Assembly: GCA_014904845.1 (NCBI GenBank)
Contig: MU119319.1
Span: 62,001-126,000 of the forward strand
Reading direction: 5' to 3'
DNA: 64,000 nucleotides
DNA from: Acephala macrosclerotiorum
Taxonomy: Eukaryota; Ascomycota; Leotiomycetes; Helotiales; Mollisiaceae
This document shows positions 52,645 to 64,000 of the stretch, in pieces (positions within the stretch are counted from its first letter, which is position 1; each line of letters opens with the position of its first letter). A model generated the notes under the pieces. That model saw only the letters and a program-made list of their open reading frames with translations, made no database searches and was not told the DNA's origin. The position numbers and the translations under genes are program-made.

Positions 52645-55127
52645 TTAAACCATTGTTTGTGATCTCATATACAGATTCTCAATCGTATAATCCTTCTTCG
52701 GCCCCTTGACATTATATTTCGACGTCCACTTCTCAATCGTCGTGCCTTTGAAGAAGAATTCGTACTCCACGTTGTAGAGGTCCTCAATGCCTGTCTCACT
52801 GTCAGCCTTTCCTCCTTCCCTTGTCCTTTCTCTTCGATCCTACATTACTACGACTAATAAGAAGAAGAAGGTAGGGAGAACTCACATAAATGCGAACTCT
52901 TCGCCCTCCAAGGCTCATCCAAACTCTTCCTTCTTCCTTCCACGAGAAACTCAAGCTTGTGAAAGAAATAATCACTCATCTTCCCATCCCCCTTCGTGAA
53001 CCAAACATCCATACTATCCCCCTTCTCAGTATAATGATAAACGTAACTCCTCCTCGCCGTCATCGTGCCTCCCCAACTCGGTCTAAAGTCTCCCTCTTCG
53101 AAATACAGGTATTCCATATCTGCATTCTCATCTGTAGAAGAGCGAGGAATGAATGAGGCAGTGCCAGTGAGGGTCCCGGAGGGGAAGGTAGCGAGTTGAG
53201 ATCTGATGGTTCGGGAGAGGGACCAGGTTCCTTGGAGGGCGCGGAAGGTTGCACGGGCGACGAATTTCCCCTTATTCGAATCTGCGAATATTTGGTCGAT
53301 GATTGATAACGATGATTTGGCTTCCTGGAGGGAGGTGGGCGAGGCGGTGGATGGGAGGTAGCGGGACGGGATGACGATGCCGCTCCGCCCAGATGAATTC
53401 TCGGGTTCCGTTCGCTTAATGTCAAGAATCTCGGCGAGCGACTCCATAAGATAAGCGTAATCACCCATCGGGAATTGTGCTCTTCTCAGATTATTCCTCA
53501 GCTTCATCATGCTTTCCATAGTCATATCTTCTTCCAACGCTTTTTGAGCTTTCGCGTCCTCGCTCCAGAGTGCGGCAAGATAACGAGCTTGCATCTCCAT
53601 CACGCCCCAATATGGGCTGCGGTAGAATCCTACGAAGCCAAGGGACGGGATTGATCTATTGACTATAGTGTGAACGTTCAACGCGAGCGGGAAGCTGTCG
53701 TCTTTCGGGTCGAATTGAAGTTGTTGCAGGAGCTCTGAGGGTAAAAAGCTGAAGGATGGAGAGGCGTCAAATCCTGTTGCGGAGATGATGGCTGCGATGT
53801 CTGAAATTTTCTCCATCTTTCCAGATGAGTCCACGACCTGGATATTTCGTTAGTGAAGATCTCTAAGTCGAGAATGGAGGCTGAGAGAGAAATGTCCCAG
53901 AAACCATGGGACAATGGAAGCCCTGCCAGCGCCCAAGTCCGCAATCTGCTGAAACTCACCTCCAAGCTTTCTTCTCGAACACCACTCATCCGACCCTGCA
54001 TGACCTTGATCATCCCACTCCTCACAAATTCGGTGAAGTAATCACTACAAGCTAACATCGGGGGCTCGCTTCTCACCACATCGCCCTTCATCCCCAAAAC
54101 CTGAATCCTAAGTTCAGACTGATCAGTCCCAATATACGTATTCATGAATCCATGAACCATTTTTGCACCCTCGACTGAGATGTGTCCAGAAGTATTCTGG
54201 ATCGGTCCTGGAGGTCTCCAGCCCAGGTTGTAGTTCACTAGATCCAAGGGTAGGAACTCTGGCGAGGCGTTGGTTCGCTGTTTCTTATCAGCCCTCCACC
54301 ATCATAATCCCTGCTTATCTCCGGAAAAGGGGAAATAGACTCACCTTAACACTCTCCCCACTATCACCAACAACCTCCCCCTCCGGATCTCTAGGAAAGA
54401 AAAGCGGCATAACCCAAACCGGTTTCTGTACCACATTTACCACCCTATATCCTCCCCACTCCCTGTCCCCACCGCTAGGGGAATTCACCAAACTACTTAA
54501 CTGGAAAGCAACGGCGGCGGCCGTCTCAACACCACTCATCTGCCCACCCACAACCACTATATATCTTCCCTTAACACTCTTCAGATCCCTCTTTCCACCA
54601 TCTGTCAAGAGTTCCTTGACGTTTCTGATCTTGGAACTATGCCACACTGGCACCTTCGCATTTTCCAGCATGGAAGGAAGTTTTGGTTTCCCAAAGAAGC
54701 CCGTAGCGACGATCAAATGATCAAATTCTGTCATCTCCTCCACTTTTCCCTCCTCCTTCAATGACACATTCCATTTCTCGCCTTCCAGCTTGGTACTTAG
54801 CACTTTGGTGTTGAGCCGTATTTCGTAGCCTGGGTAAGTCGACATGTACCGTTGGAGATACCCACCAACCTCCCACGCCTTCGGAAAACTCGCGCTGTCT
54901 TCCGGCCAAGCAAGATCACTGAATGAGACTGTGTGTCGAGATTGATTCGTACACATATCAGGATTTACTAGCCTGTCATCTTTCTTGTCCACAGGCCACA
55001 AGCCGCCTATGCGATGAGATTTTTCGAAGATGGTCACGTGGAATGCACCTTTCGGCGCATCGTGGATGAGTGTTTTGGCTGCTACGAGACCTGATGGCCC
55101 GGCACCTAATACCTTAATCAGTGACAT
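52645..55127 (-). CDS. flavin-containing monooxygenase fused to a C-terminal DUF6314 domain
   Basis: Four exons (55127-54345, 54277-53960, 53837-52886, 52790-52645) give 732 residues in one frame. N-terminal FAD site: KVLGAGPSGLVAAKTLI (about 5-20), then FEKSHRIGGLW. NADPH site: YIVVVGGQMSGVETAAAVAF (about 195). Residues about 540-732 form a DUF6314-like lipocalin-type domain: FRALQGTWSLSRTIRS, GTASFIPRS, ARRSYVYHYTEKGD, DYFFHKLEFL, HLCIEDLYNVEY and VKGPKKDYTIENLY. The last exon, supported by the family's HLC...D.Y pattern, was hidden behind a 95-nt intron. Such fusions occur in ascomycetes. Substrate unknown. Intact. Confidence 0.9.
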
Positions 55128-55678
55128 ATTGGGGCTGAATTGGAAGAGTGTGAGTACCGATGATTGCGACTGTTTTTGCCATTCTTGTGAGTTGTTGACT
55201 GAGATGGCGGGTGAGCATGAAAAGTCGCTGAAGATGAGAGAATGCTCAAGAAATGTGAGAAATTGAGGGACTCATCAAAGATGAAGAGATGCAAAGAAAC
55301 AAGGTCATCCGAAGAACAATCTTTATGACTGAGATGTACGTATTTATCAGCGAGCTCAAGACGAAGACCGAGATTTAGGTCTGACATGCTGAGCGAGTGA
55401 GCGACGTGAGGTTGAAACTAAGGGGCGTGTCTCTAGGAATGGCAAGCCAGGCTTCAATCGAAGCGCACCTCTTTTCACGTGTTCTCTACATTAAGCCTAC
55501 CGTAACCTTTGAAAGTTCTGTAGAAGAGGTGGACAATGAGTTATACCGATATCAAAAGCTTTTATTAGATACTTTAGTAGTGATGGTGTTAGTGACAAAG
55601 ATGTTCTTTGATTTTCCCCTCCTTTTCAGCTTTCATACTCCTATCAGTGCATGATACACAGCCTTTCCTCCTCCCACC
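55128..55678. other. intergenic, nothing recognised
   Basis: Promoter of the FMO and 3' flank of the SnoaL-like gene. No feature seen. Confidence 0.4.
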
Positions 55679-56393
55679 TCACAAAGGCTTGTTAAATACA
55701 TCCCAATTTCCGCTCGCCCATACGAAATCCACTTTCAGCAATCTGATCCTCCAAGGATTGCCTGGCCCTTCTGTCCTCACCAACTCTCCAAGATATCTTC
55801 CCTGAAGAACGTCAATTAAATGAGGTGTAAAGTGAATCGAGGATACTTTCACCATTCCTCGTCTCTGGACCTCCCTTGGCGTCCTTCCTCTGCAACGTGA
55901 TGATCGCATTCGCGATGAAGCCAGCTTTATCTGGTACCTTGACGCCATCTCCAGGTTGTGGGAGGTCGATTAAGATGCTCCTGCTTCTCGTCAGTCATAG
56001 ATCTCTCCAGTGGGGCCCATTTGAGGTCAATGCGCCAGAATGTTCTGTAGGAGTGGGGACAAGAAGAAAAGAAGAGAGGCAGGAAATAGCGCACGTAGTG
56101 ACATGATGCTTTGCATCTAAATGAGAAATCTGGTCCTTCCATTTCATCCCCAACGCATGCCCCTCCATATCATCGGGTTGGCCACCGAACAGTTGGGTGT
56201 AGTCTACTATGATCTTTGAGTTGAAGACTTCTTTTCCGAGCTCCTCGTACTTGGACATGTCTGCATACAGTGACTAGAGAAATCTATTCAACGGTGCCCT
56301 TTGGAAGATAGAAAAGGTACTCACCATCTTAGTGATCGTGTCGTGAATATTCGCACGATCAAGCAGGTATGTCTGGATGTCATATAAGGCCAT
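55679..56393 (-). CDS. SnoaL-like small protein with a probable one-base frameshift
   Basis: Start ATG 56393 (MALYDIQTYLLDRANIHDTI). An intron from GTGAGT to CTCTAG joins TKM-SLYADMSKYEELGKEV, then FNSKIIVDYTQLFGGQPDDM and WKDQISHLDAKHHVTT, typical of the SnoaL/NTF2-like fold (cyclase- or isomerase-type cone). A second intron ending GAAGCAG gives SILIDLPQPGDGVKVPDKAG, and a third (GTGAAA...TTCAG) leads to the last exon, GELVRTEGPGNPWRIRLLKV then WASGNWDVFNKPL ending at 55679. The third junction is out of frame by exactly one base, as if one A had been inserted at about 55796. This is a recent pseudogene, a sequencing indel, or a missed donor. Confidence 0.65.
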
Positions 56394-56696
56394 TGTCGGT
56401 AAATAATTGGTACAATTGAAAATAGCAAATAGAAATGAGGATATCTGAATGTTATATATCACTTGATTTTGGCAACGGACTTTGAAAAGGAGTAATGCAA
56501 GAAGCTGACATAGATCTAAAGTCCGAAGAAGCCTTGTCTTATATCCGCAGCCTTGCAGCGGTCAGCCCCACATCGGTACCCCATCTACTAAGCCAGGAAC
56601 AGACAGCCAAGTAAACCATCAAGAACGAACCACGACTACGCGTCCTCCTGTGTAAACGAAAATTGTGCTGTCATCAAGCCTCCTATTTTGCAGCAT
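56394..56696. other. intergenic
   Basis: SnoaL gene upstream flank and PEX1 3' flank, about 300 bp. Nothing recognised. Confidence 0.4.
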
Positions 56697-59600
56697 TTAC
56701 ATCAAGCTCGTCCTCCCACCAACCTCCCTCGCCCCCTCACCATTCTTCATCTCCCCATTCCTCCCAACCACAAACTCATTATAAATCGCGGCCAACCTGC
56801 TCCTTTCCTGCGCACTAATACTAGCCCTCGTACTCCTCAAACTACTCTCCACATGCTTCCACGCAATCGTAACTTCCTGCTGCTCCTTCTCTTCCTTGAC
56901 TCCTTGATTGTCATCTTCTCGTCCTTGGCCTCTCTGTGCAAGTTTCGCTCGCTTTTTGGCAGCTTTGATTTCAGCTAGCTTGAGACTGATGGCGGCTCGT
57001 TCGGCGAGGAGCTTGGATTTGTTATTTCCAGCTTTTGCACGAGCTTGAGCCTCCAGACGGTCTTCGTCCTCGCCGTAGCGGAATTGTATAAAATTCTTAT
57101 ATCCAGAGGAGGAAGATGTGCCGTTCGTGCGTTTCCCGTCGCCAATCTCAGTATCGTGGTCGCCAAGGACATCATGAATGGCTTCAAGATGGGCATTGTA
57201 GACGAGAGCTTGTAGATCGGCTCCTGAGTATCCTTCAGTCTGGTCAGCGATTTCATCCAAATTTTCGAGCACTTCCTCGCTCAGCTTGAGCTTCTTTCCT
57301 AGAGCACTGAGGATGTCGATCCTGTCTTCTCTGTCTGGTAGATCGCAGATCAAAGATTTGTCGAGACGGCCAGGACGAAGAAGGGCAGGGTCGATGAGAT
57401 CTGGTCTTGATGTCGCTGCGAGAACATAGACACCCGACAAGCCTTCAGCACCGTCCATCTGCGTGAGCAATTGATTTACAACTCGGTCTGTGACGCCTGT
57501 GGAGTCATGACCACGTTTAGGAGCTATGGAGTCAAACTCGTCGAAGAAGAGAACACATGGTCTTGCTGCTTCGGCTCGCTCGAAGAGATCTCGCACTGAC
57601 TTCTCTGAGGCACCAATGTATTTGTTCAAGATTTCGGGCCCTTTCACAGAAATGAAGTTAAGACCACACTCTCCTGCCACAGCAGAGGCGAGCAATGTCT
57701 TCCCACATCCAGGATAGCCGTACAGGAGCAGACCCGAGCGAAGTCGGAGTGGGCATTGAGCGAAAATTGGGGCGTATGTAGTCGGATACTGCAGTGTCTC
57801 CAAGAGAATCTTTCGAGTAGCATGGAGGCCCCCAATGGAGGCAAAAGTCGTCGTGCTAGTCTGCAGAGTCACATTTCGCAAAGAGGCAGGTGTGAAGCCT
57901 TTCAGTGCACTGTCGAAATCCTCGCGACTGAGCTGAACAATGCCAGAGTCGAGTCCTTTGGGAGACTGCGAAACGGAGCGAATGAGTGCTTCACTTCTTG
58001 CTCGAGCAACCAGCAAGACAAGATCTCCAGGCATGTATCCATCAGTCTCACCCGCAAGATCTAGAAAGTCAAGATCAGGCGAAACAATGAAGCCGTCAGA
58101 CTTCCCGCCAGATGCACGCGGACTCGTAGCGCTAGAACTGTCCATCCATGCACCTTCTTCTTCCCCGCCACTTCCATTTGCCGTTGTGGGTCGGCTACTT
58201 GCTGGACTCTTGATCTCGTTGTGGTCCTGCTCGGTAACATTCTGCCTGACAACCATCTCCATGACCCTTCTGCGACCCTCCTTGTTGGGCGCTTTCAAGC
58301 CAATGATTTCTCGAACGACATGGCCCCCAACAATAACATTGTGCAATGATTCCTTAGCCTGTGCCGTTGCAAGTAGAACGACACCGCTGTCTCTACCACA
58401 GTATTGTCGAATTATGGAAGATACGCCCTCGCTAATTTGACGGCTGCGACCATTTTCGCCACCTACTTCAAGTTCTGTCTCAACAGGACAGAGTTTGTCC
58501 AAATCGTCCAAGATGACTAGAGACTTGCCGCCAAGCCTAGCACCCCAAGATGCAGACATGAACACCCGGTTGAATGTTTCCTTGATAGTGGAAACGCGTG
58601 TCTCATCCGTAATTAGCTTGCGGCATGAAAAGTATGTCGTATTAAAGAGCGTTTGTGATCGTAGACGATGAGCTAGCAGATGCGTGACTGAGGTCTTGCC
58701 GGAACCTAGGGCCCCAGTAAGTAGAACAGAGGACAAGTGTGATAGATGCGACTGCAGCTGGTCGATGAGGCTGTCGATACCAACAAGGCTGGGAGCTTCA
58801 ACAGGCGTTGGGTCGCCAACGCTATTGCTCTTCGACATTGACGAAGGTCTCGAGACTGCAACTTGAACCTCAATTGTGAATTTCCTCTCCGAACCCAAGA
58901 ACCAGTTGCACGTCTGTTTTCCGGATTCTGCAGGTGCGTGATCAAATTTGACAATCCCACCATCCCAACCAGCGACTTGCTCACTGGTTGTGGGATGCCC
59001 CAGGATAAGTCCATCTGTGAGAGGCCCATCCAGTAGTCCTTCGCCCAAACTTTGTTTCCCATACATTTTCGCGATCCTCTTGCCGGCTTCTTCTCTTTCG
59101 GTTTTAGATTCTCCGCCAAATTTAAGGCCCTCGCTTGTCTTTCCAGCACCCGGAGCGAAAGGGTAGATCTTGACAGTAAGCTTTGAATTAGGTTGCGAAG
59201 CAGAATCTTTCGGCACTGGCACAGCAGCTTTTGAAATCTGTTGTGGTGCTGGTTCTAACTTGACAACACCACCAACGATTCCCTCGCAAGTCATTGCAGC
59301 ACAAAGTGCTGATGACAGTGCAATGTGGTGGCTATCGGGAGGGTCGTCCCACGCCACCAGCCTTGCAACAACCTTGGAGGAGGTTTTGCCGGCTTCTCCC
59401 AGACTGTCAACCTCTTGCTGTTGCTTTTGGGGGTCTATTGGGGCTTGTAAGCTCGCAGGCTTCACCACTGTGACAGAAACCCATGTTACTCCTTTCAAAG
59501 CTTTTGACAGCAGTATGTCTCGGTCTACCCAGACCTTCAGTCCTTGATCCTTTGCCTCTCTATTATCTTCGAACCATTCCCCGCATATGCTTCGATCGAG

Positions 59601-60487
59601 ACCTCGGAAGAACATAGCAGGGCGAGCCTCTTCGCGTCCACTCTTTCGCCGTACTGTACTCGCGCCACTTCTCGCACCAGCACTCTTTCTTGAAGATACA
59701 CTACGATTCTCTCCTGATGATCGCGATGGCTTGGATCTCGTCTTGGGGGCAACGATAACTTCGGCATCCGGACCAATCTTGGCAAAAGGCGAGGCAGTAG
59801 GGGGTTCTGGAACGAGAGAAGTGATGATTATATTTGCTGTGGAGGTGGGTGACAGGTGTATTGTCAAGGGGTGGGGTACAGGTTTAGGTCCATTCGCAGG
59901 AGCATAATCCGGATTTGGCAGGGCGCGGATCTGATTCATCAGGTTGAGCTCTAGAAACGTCGCATGTAGTTCTATGATCTCCCAGTCTTCAGGCGTCAAA
60001 GGCTCAATATTAATTGTATGTGCCATAGGGAATTCCGTATGTATGCTTGCTGTGACCTTCTGCCCATCAGATAGACCCAATGTACGTGCAAAGGTCGCAT
60101 CAATCTCCACGAGAGGAACTTCTTGATCTCGACCAGATGCATTTCCCCTGACACCGCTTATTCCATCTCTGCCAACGACAGGTGCAAGCTTGCGCTTGCT
60201 CTGCATGCCCGTCCAGCCCACGAAAACGGATTTCGATGTTGGCGCATTGCCAGTTGTGTCCGAGCCAGAAGGAGGAATTCGGTAATTAAGCTCTATGATG
60301 ACATTCTGTGCTACCTAGAGCCAGGTCAGTATATAGGAAGGGAGCAGAGTATGGAACATACCGTATTTGCATTAACAAGCAGTGAGGATAGAGATGAGGG
60401 GAGGTTGACGAGGCAATTCTTGAGATGAATGAGGGATAATTCTGCAGATGTCACTTGGCTACCACGCCTCCTCGACTCTGGCGCCAT
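56697..60487 (-). CDS. PEX1: peroxisome biogenesis AAA ATPase PEX1
   Basis: 1247 residues from ATG 60487 (MAPESRRRGSQVTSAELSLI). Intron 60315-60361 (GTATGT...CTCTAG) joins LVNANT-VAQNVIIELNYRIP. PEX1 with PEX6 forms the AAA+ motor that pulls the ubiquitinated import receptor PEX5 out of the peroxisome membrane. N-terminal PEX1 domain: FVGWTGMQSKRKLAP, LGLSDGQKVTASI and INIEPLTPEDWEIIELHA. D1 Walker A GALGSGKTS is near residue 575. D2 is canonical (GYPGCGKTLLASAVAG near 907, FFDEFDSIAPKRGHDSTGVT, second region of homology ATSRPDLIDPALLRPGRLDK). The C-terminus ends at 56697. Intact, length normal. Confidence 0.96.
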
Positions 60488-60884
60488 GACTGTAAATAAA
60501 ATTGTGGTTAAGAAAGGAGGAAGTTGAGATGCCCTATGCAAACTCTCCATATGCATCTGTCGCCCGTGAGCTCACAAGCTGCTGCGCCGAGGTCCGAAAG
60601 TGAAACGTGGCTGGTGCTTCCTGCACAGCCACTCAGCCACAGACACGAAAAATCGCGATCTCGCGTCAAGCCAGGCGCGTACCTGGAACGTCCTCATTTT
60701 CGTGCCCGCCATCCATCAACCAACTTTGCGACAACCAGCCTCCCAAAGAATCAACACATTCTACATCGTCGGCGCAGAGCATAATCCTTCAAGGAAACTG
60801 CCCTCCCGTTCTTCAAAGTCCGGCTTATTGTCCAATTCCTTCTAAAGGTCTTTTCCCAAGCATTCAGGGGCTTGCGCAAGAAAG
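60488..60884. promoter_or_regulatory. bidirectional intergenic region PEX1 / MCM7
   Basis: 397 bp between head-to-head start codons. It contains several CpG-rich short strings (TCGCGATCTCGCG near 60652-60666) that could bind cell-cycle factors, but I see no exact ACGCGT MluI box. A shared promoter is inferred from geometry only. Confidence 0.5.
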
Positions 60885-63541
60885 ATGGCGCTTCTTCAGT
60901 TCAGAGCGCCTGTCAACTATGAGGATCACCAACGTATGCAGAGCTCCTAAGATGCAATTGCGCACAGTGCTAACGTCTTGCAGAGGCACTGGAGGACTTC
61001 CTTCAATCGTTCAAGACTACCCCGAAAACTGAGCTCGCTGGCGCACTAGGTGATATGAACATTGATGAGGATGACTTCAGCGACGAGTACGACTTTATGG
61101 ATGATGACGACGATGAAAGACAGAATACCAGGAGACAAGCAAGAGCGCAGGCGAAAACACCCAAGTTGAAATACATGGACGTGCTCCAAAAGGTTGCCGA
61201 CAGATTCGAGGACGAGATTACGATTGATCTGGACGATGTCGCGAAGGTATGACCTGGTATCAGGAAATCTGGGCGGGACTGACATGGTCACAACAGTACG
61301 ACCAATCATTAGAAGATAACGGAACGCCGCTGAATTTGGTCGCATCCATCGAGACCAATGCCAAACACTATCTCGACATTATGGCTAGAGCTGTGGACAA
61401 AGTTATGCCAGATGCCACCAGGGAGATCAAGTAGGTGAGGCTCGACTACAGCAGGGAGGGTAGACTAACAAACAGTCTAGCTATAAAGACGATGTTCTGG
61501 ACGTTCTGATGGCCCAACGAACTGCACGCAACAACGCGCTGCTTAGAGCTGCCGCAGATTCGGCAGAGACCCCTGAGCCCGAACTCTTTCCACCAGAGTT
61601 GACTCGCCGATACACTCTGAACTTCAAGCCACGGACACAAGGCGATGATCCAATGAAGGCCTTAGCAGTACGACAAGTCAGAGGCGAGCACCTTGGACAT
61701 TTGATTACTGTTCGGGGAATCACAACCAGAGTGTCTGATGTGAAGCCGACTGTTGAGGTCAATGCATATACCTGCGATCGATGTGGATGCGAGATCTTCC
61801 AGCCAGTCGGTAGTAAGACTTTTGGACCTTTGGTTGAATGTCCTTCAGCAGATTGCAAAACCAACCAGACGAAGGGCCAGCTACATCACTCTACCCGTGC
61901 ATCGAAGTTCCAGCCCTTCCAGGAGGTCAAGATTCAGGAGATGGCTGAACAGGTCCCTGTTGGCCACATTCCTCGAATGCTGACCATTCTGTGCCACGGC
62001 GCACTGGTGCGACGAATCAACCCTGGAGATGTTGTGGATGTCGCTGGTATCTTCTTACCAACGCCATATACTGGATTCAAGGCCATCAGAGCCGGCCTTC
62101 TCACCGACACATATCTCGAGGCACAACACGTCACCCAGCACAAGAAGGCATATGAGGACTTGGCCATCGACAACAGAGTGTTCAAGCGGATCGAGCAATA
62201 CCGAGCGTCTGGCCATGTTTACGAGTACCTGGCGAAGTCCATTGCACCCGAAATATATGGTCATTTGGATGTGAAGAAGGCACTGCTACTTTTGCTTGTT
62301 GGAGGTGTGACGAAAGAGGTTGGGGATGGCATGAAGATCAGAGGAGACATCAACATCTGCTTGATGGGTGACCCTGGTGTGGCCAAATCTCAATTGCTCA
62401 AGTATATCACGAAAGTAGCTCCAAGAGGTGTTTACACAACTGGTCGAGGATCCAGTGGTGTTGGTCTTACAGCAGCCGTTATGAAGGATCCAGTTACTGA
62501 TGAGATGATTCTCGAAGGTGGTGCCTTGGTATTGGCAGACAACGGTATCTGCTGTATCGATGAATTCGACAAGATGGACGACAGCGATCGAACCGCAATC
62601 CACGAAGTCATGGAACAGCAGACTATTTCAATCTCCAAAGCAGGAATCTCGACCACGCTCAACGCCCGAACCTCGATCCTTGCAGCAGCAAATCCTTTGT
62701 ATGGTCGCTACAATCCCCGAATTTCCCCAGTCGAGAACATCAATCTTCCAGCGGCACTTCTCTCCCGTTTCGATGTCTTGTTCCTCATTCTCGACACCCC
62801 CTCCAGAGATACCGATGCTATGTTGGCTCAGCATGTCACTTATGTCCACATGAACAACAAACACCCTGACACGGAAGGGGTCGTTTTTACTCCTCATGAA
62901 GTGCGCCAGTATGTCGCACAAGCACGAACCTTCAGACCTGTCATCCCTACTGCTGTCAGCGAATACATGGTCAAGGCTTATGTCAAGATGCGAGACCAGC
63001 AGTCGAGAGACGAAAAGAACAAGAAGCAATTCGCCCACACGTCGCCTCGTACACTACTGGGTATAGTGCGCCTCGCACAAGCTCTTGCGCGTCTGCGTTT
63101 CAGCGAGGAAGTCGTGCAGGACGATGTTGAGGAGGCATTGCGATTGATCGAGGCCAGCAAAGAGTCATTGTACCAAGATCAAGGCGGATTTGGCAGAGAC
63201 ATGAGCTCCAGCTCGAGGATTTACAACTTGGTCCGTACTCTTGCGGAGAGTGGCCAATGCAGACCTGAGGACGCGGATGAGGAGGATGAAGAGGGCATGG
63301 AATTGAGTATGAGAAAGGTAGAGGAGAGAGTCATTGCCAAGGGCTTCACAAGAGATCAATGGCAGACTGCTGTCATGGAGTACACCAACCTGGATGCAAG
63401 TTCACTCCCCAACCCATGTTCATGGAGAAGCACTAACGAACATGACAGATCTGGCAAACTGCTGGCAATGGCACACGCCTTATTTTCATCATCTCCGACG
63501 CGGCGCAAATGGCACAAGATGCTGAGTACGATATGGAATAA
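60885..63541 (+). CDS. MCM7: DNA replication licensing helicase subunit MCM7
   Basis: 817 residues from ATG 60885 ([16 protein letters not shown]). Exons: 60885-60933, 60984-61246, 61297-61430, 61481-63395, 63449-63541. The last intron is GC-AG (GCAAGT...CATGACAG, branch ACTAAC), and without it the frame runs into a false extension to 63638. MCM7 is one of six subunits of the replicative helicase. Seen: zinc finger CDRCGC...CPSADC near residue 245, [20 protein letters not shown] typical of MCM7, Walker [15 protein letters not shown] near 444, Walker [10 protein letters not shown], arginine-finger [11 protein letters not shown], and the C-terminal [14 protein letters not shown] winged-helix piece. 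Intact. Confidence 0.96.
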
Positions 63542-64000
63542 GTTCTTCGAAGTGCAATCTGTGGTGGATTTGAAGCTCTGGGTGGGTGGCTGGTCGGAGG
63601 TCATGAGGTTATTTTGGCAGCATGAACATGTCATTTGAGGCGTTAATGGGATTGTTCGTTTATCTGTGATCTCAAAATCAGAGTCAGAAGGCGTTCTGCA
63701 CTTGTGGATACCGTTGTGTTGAAGTAGAAGAGGTTAATTGAATGCTACTACCGTTTCCTATGGAGGCACTTCACACAAATTTTCCGCCTAATTGTCCCGG
63801 ACATATCTGGGGTATTCTAGGAGCACATTGTTGGTGATAACTTGAGGTCAATACCACAGTCAATCCGTCCCAAGCGGTACTGATTCGCGCTAGACAAATG
63901 CTACGCAAGATCCCAAAAACCTCTACCGCAAATTTTCACTGGCTCGACACTTGAAGCTTGTGGCATGATGTCTTCTTTGTAAATAAGGTTCGTCTACATA
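63542..64000. other. 3' flank of MCM7, nothing recognised
   Basis: 459 bp to the window edge with no gene visible. Confidence 0.4.

Noticed and set aside
63396..63638. MCM7 reading straight through to 63638
   Set aside because: The read-through residues do not look like MCM7; removing the GC-AG intron restores the [10 protein letters not shown] end and a stop at 63541.
1..64000. CRISPR arrays, operons, ribosome binding sites, rRNA
   Set aside because: Eukaryotic nuclear DNA; no regularly spaced short repeats and no rRNA-like sequence noticed.

Overview
The window is nuclear DNA of a filamentous ascomycete (Pezizomycotina; the gene set would fit a leotiomycete, but I cannot fix the genus). 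Supporting signs are short GT-AG introns of about 46-100 nt with CTAAC/CTGAC-type branch sites, fungus-specific families (fungal-rhodopsin/PTH11-like receptor, 2EXR proteins, FMO-DUF6314 fusion, caspase-like proteins) and AT-only islands next to genes carrying C-to-T/G-to-A type stops, the footprint of repeat-induced point mutation (RIP).

Layout. 1-2124: N-terminal part of the mismatch-repair gene MSH3 (minus, runs off the left edge). 2.9-5.8 kb: a frameshifted unknown gene, a weak small secreted-protein candidate and an ORF with a perfect Zn2Cys6 cysteine spacing. 5.75-7.83 kb: a caspase-like (C14 fold) gene. 8.0-19 kb: gene-poor, with an AT island, an AAA-ATPase relic, a 7-TM fungal rhodopsin-like receptor, and relics of an unknown gene, a hemerythrin-like gene and an EthD-domain gene. 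19.1-21.4 kb: a transketolase intact except for one in-frame TGA. 22.3-29.7 kb: three intact genes on the plus strand (modin-like membrane-anchored protein, MFSD1-type transporter, HExxH protein whose zinc motif is split by an intron). 31-42 kb: degraded accessory DNA with two broken SDR genes, a Ser/Thr-rich single-pass membrane protein, an inverted pair of dispersed repeats (the other copy at 16.7 kb), an amidase with a damaged splice donor, and a RIP-riddled FAD monooxygenase between AT islands. 42.3-48.2 kb: an SDR gene, a broken small gene with an internal duplication, and three 2EXR-family genes side by side.

49.3-51.9 kb holds the most unusual object: one intron-free reading frame of about 844 codons encoding a secreted precursor in which signal-peptide-like hydrophobic segments (P-R-x-F-x-x-P followed by an Ala/Leu-rich helix) recur about five to six times, alternating with dibasic Kex2-type sites and short two-cysteine peptides, five of which share a C-x9-13-C core ending in aromatic/Leu-Pro-Cys, and ending in a transmembrane tail. 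It reads like several complete small-secreted-peptide genes fused into one polyprotein. An FMO-DUF6314 gene and a SnoaL-like gene follow on the same strand.

56.7-63.5 kb is conserved housekeeping: PEX1 and MCM7, head to head across about 400 bp. Three clean GC-AG introns (GCAAGT donors) occur, in the transketolase, the 43-kb SDR and MCM7. Exon structures were worked out by eye; where joined exons summed to a multiple of three and kept family motifs in frame I give them as firm.
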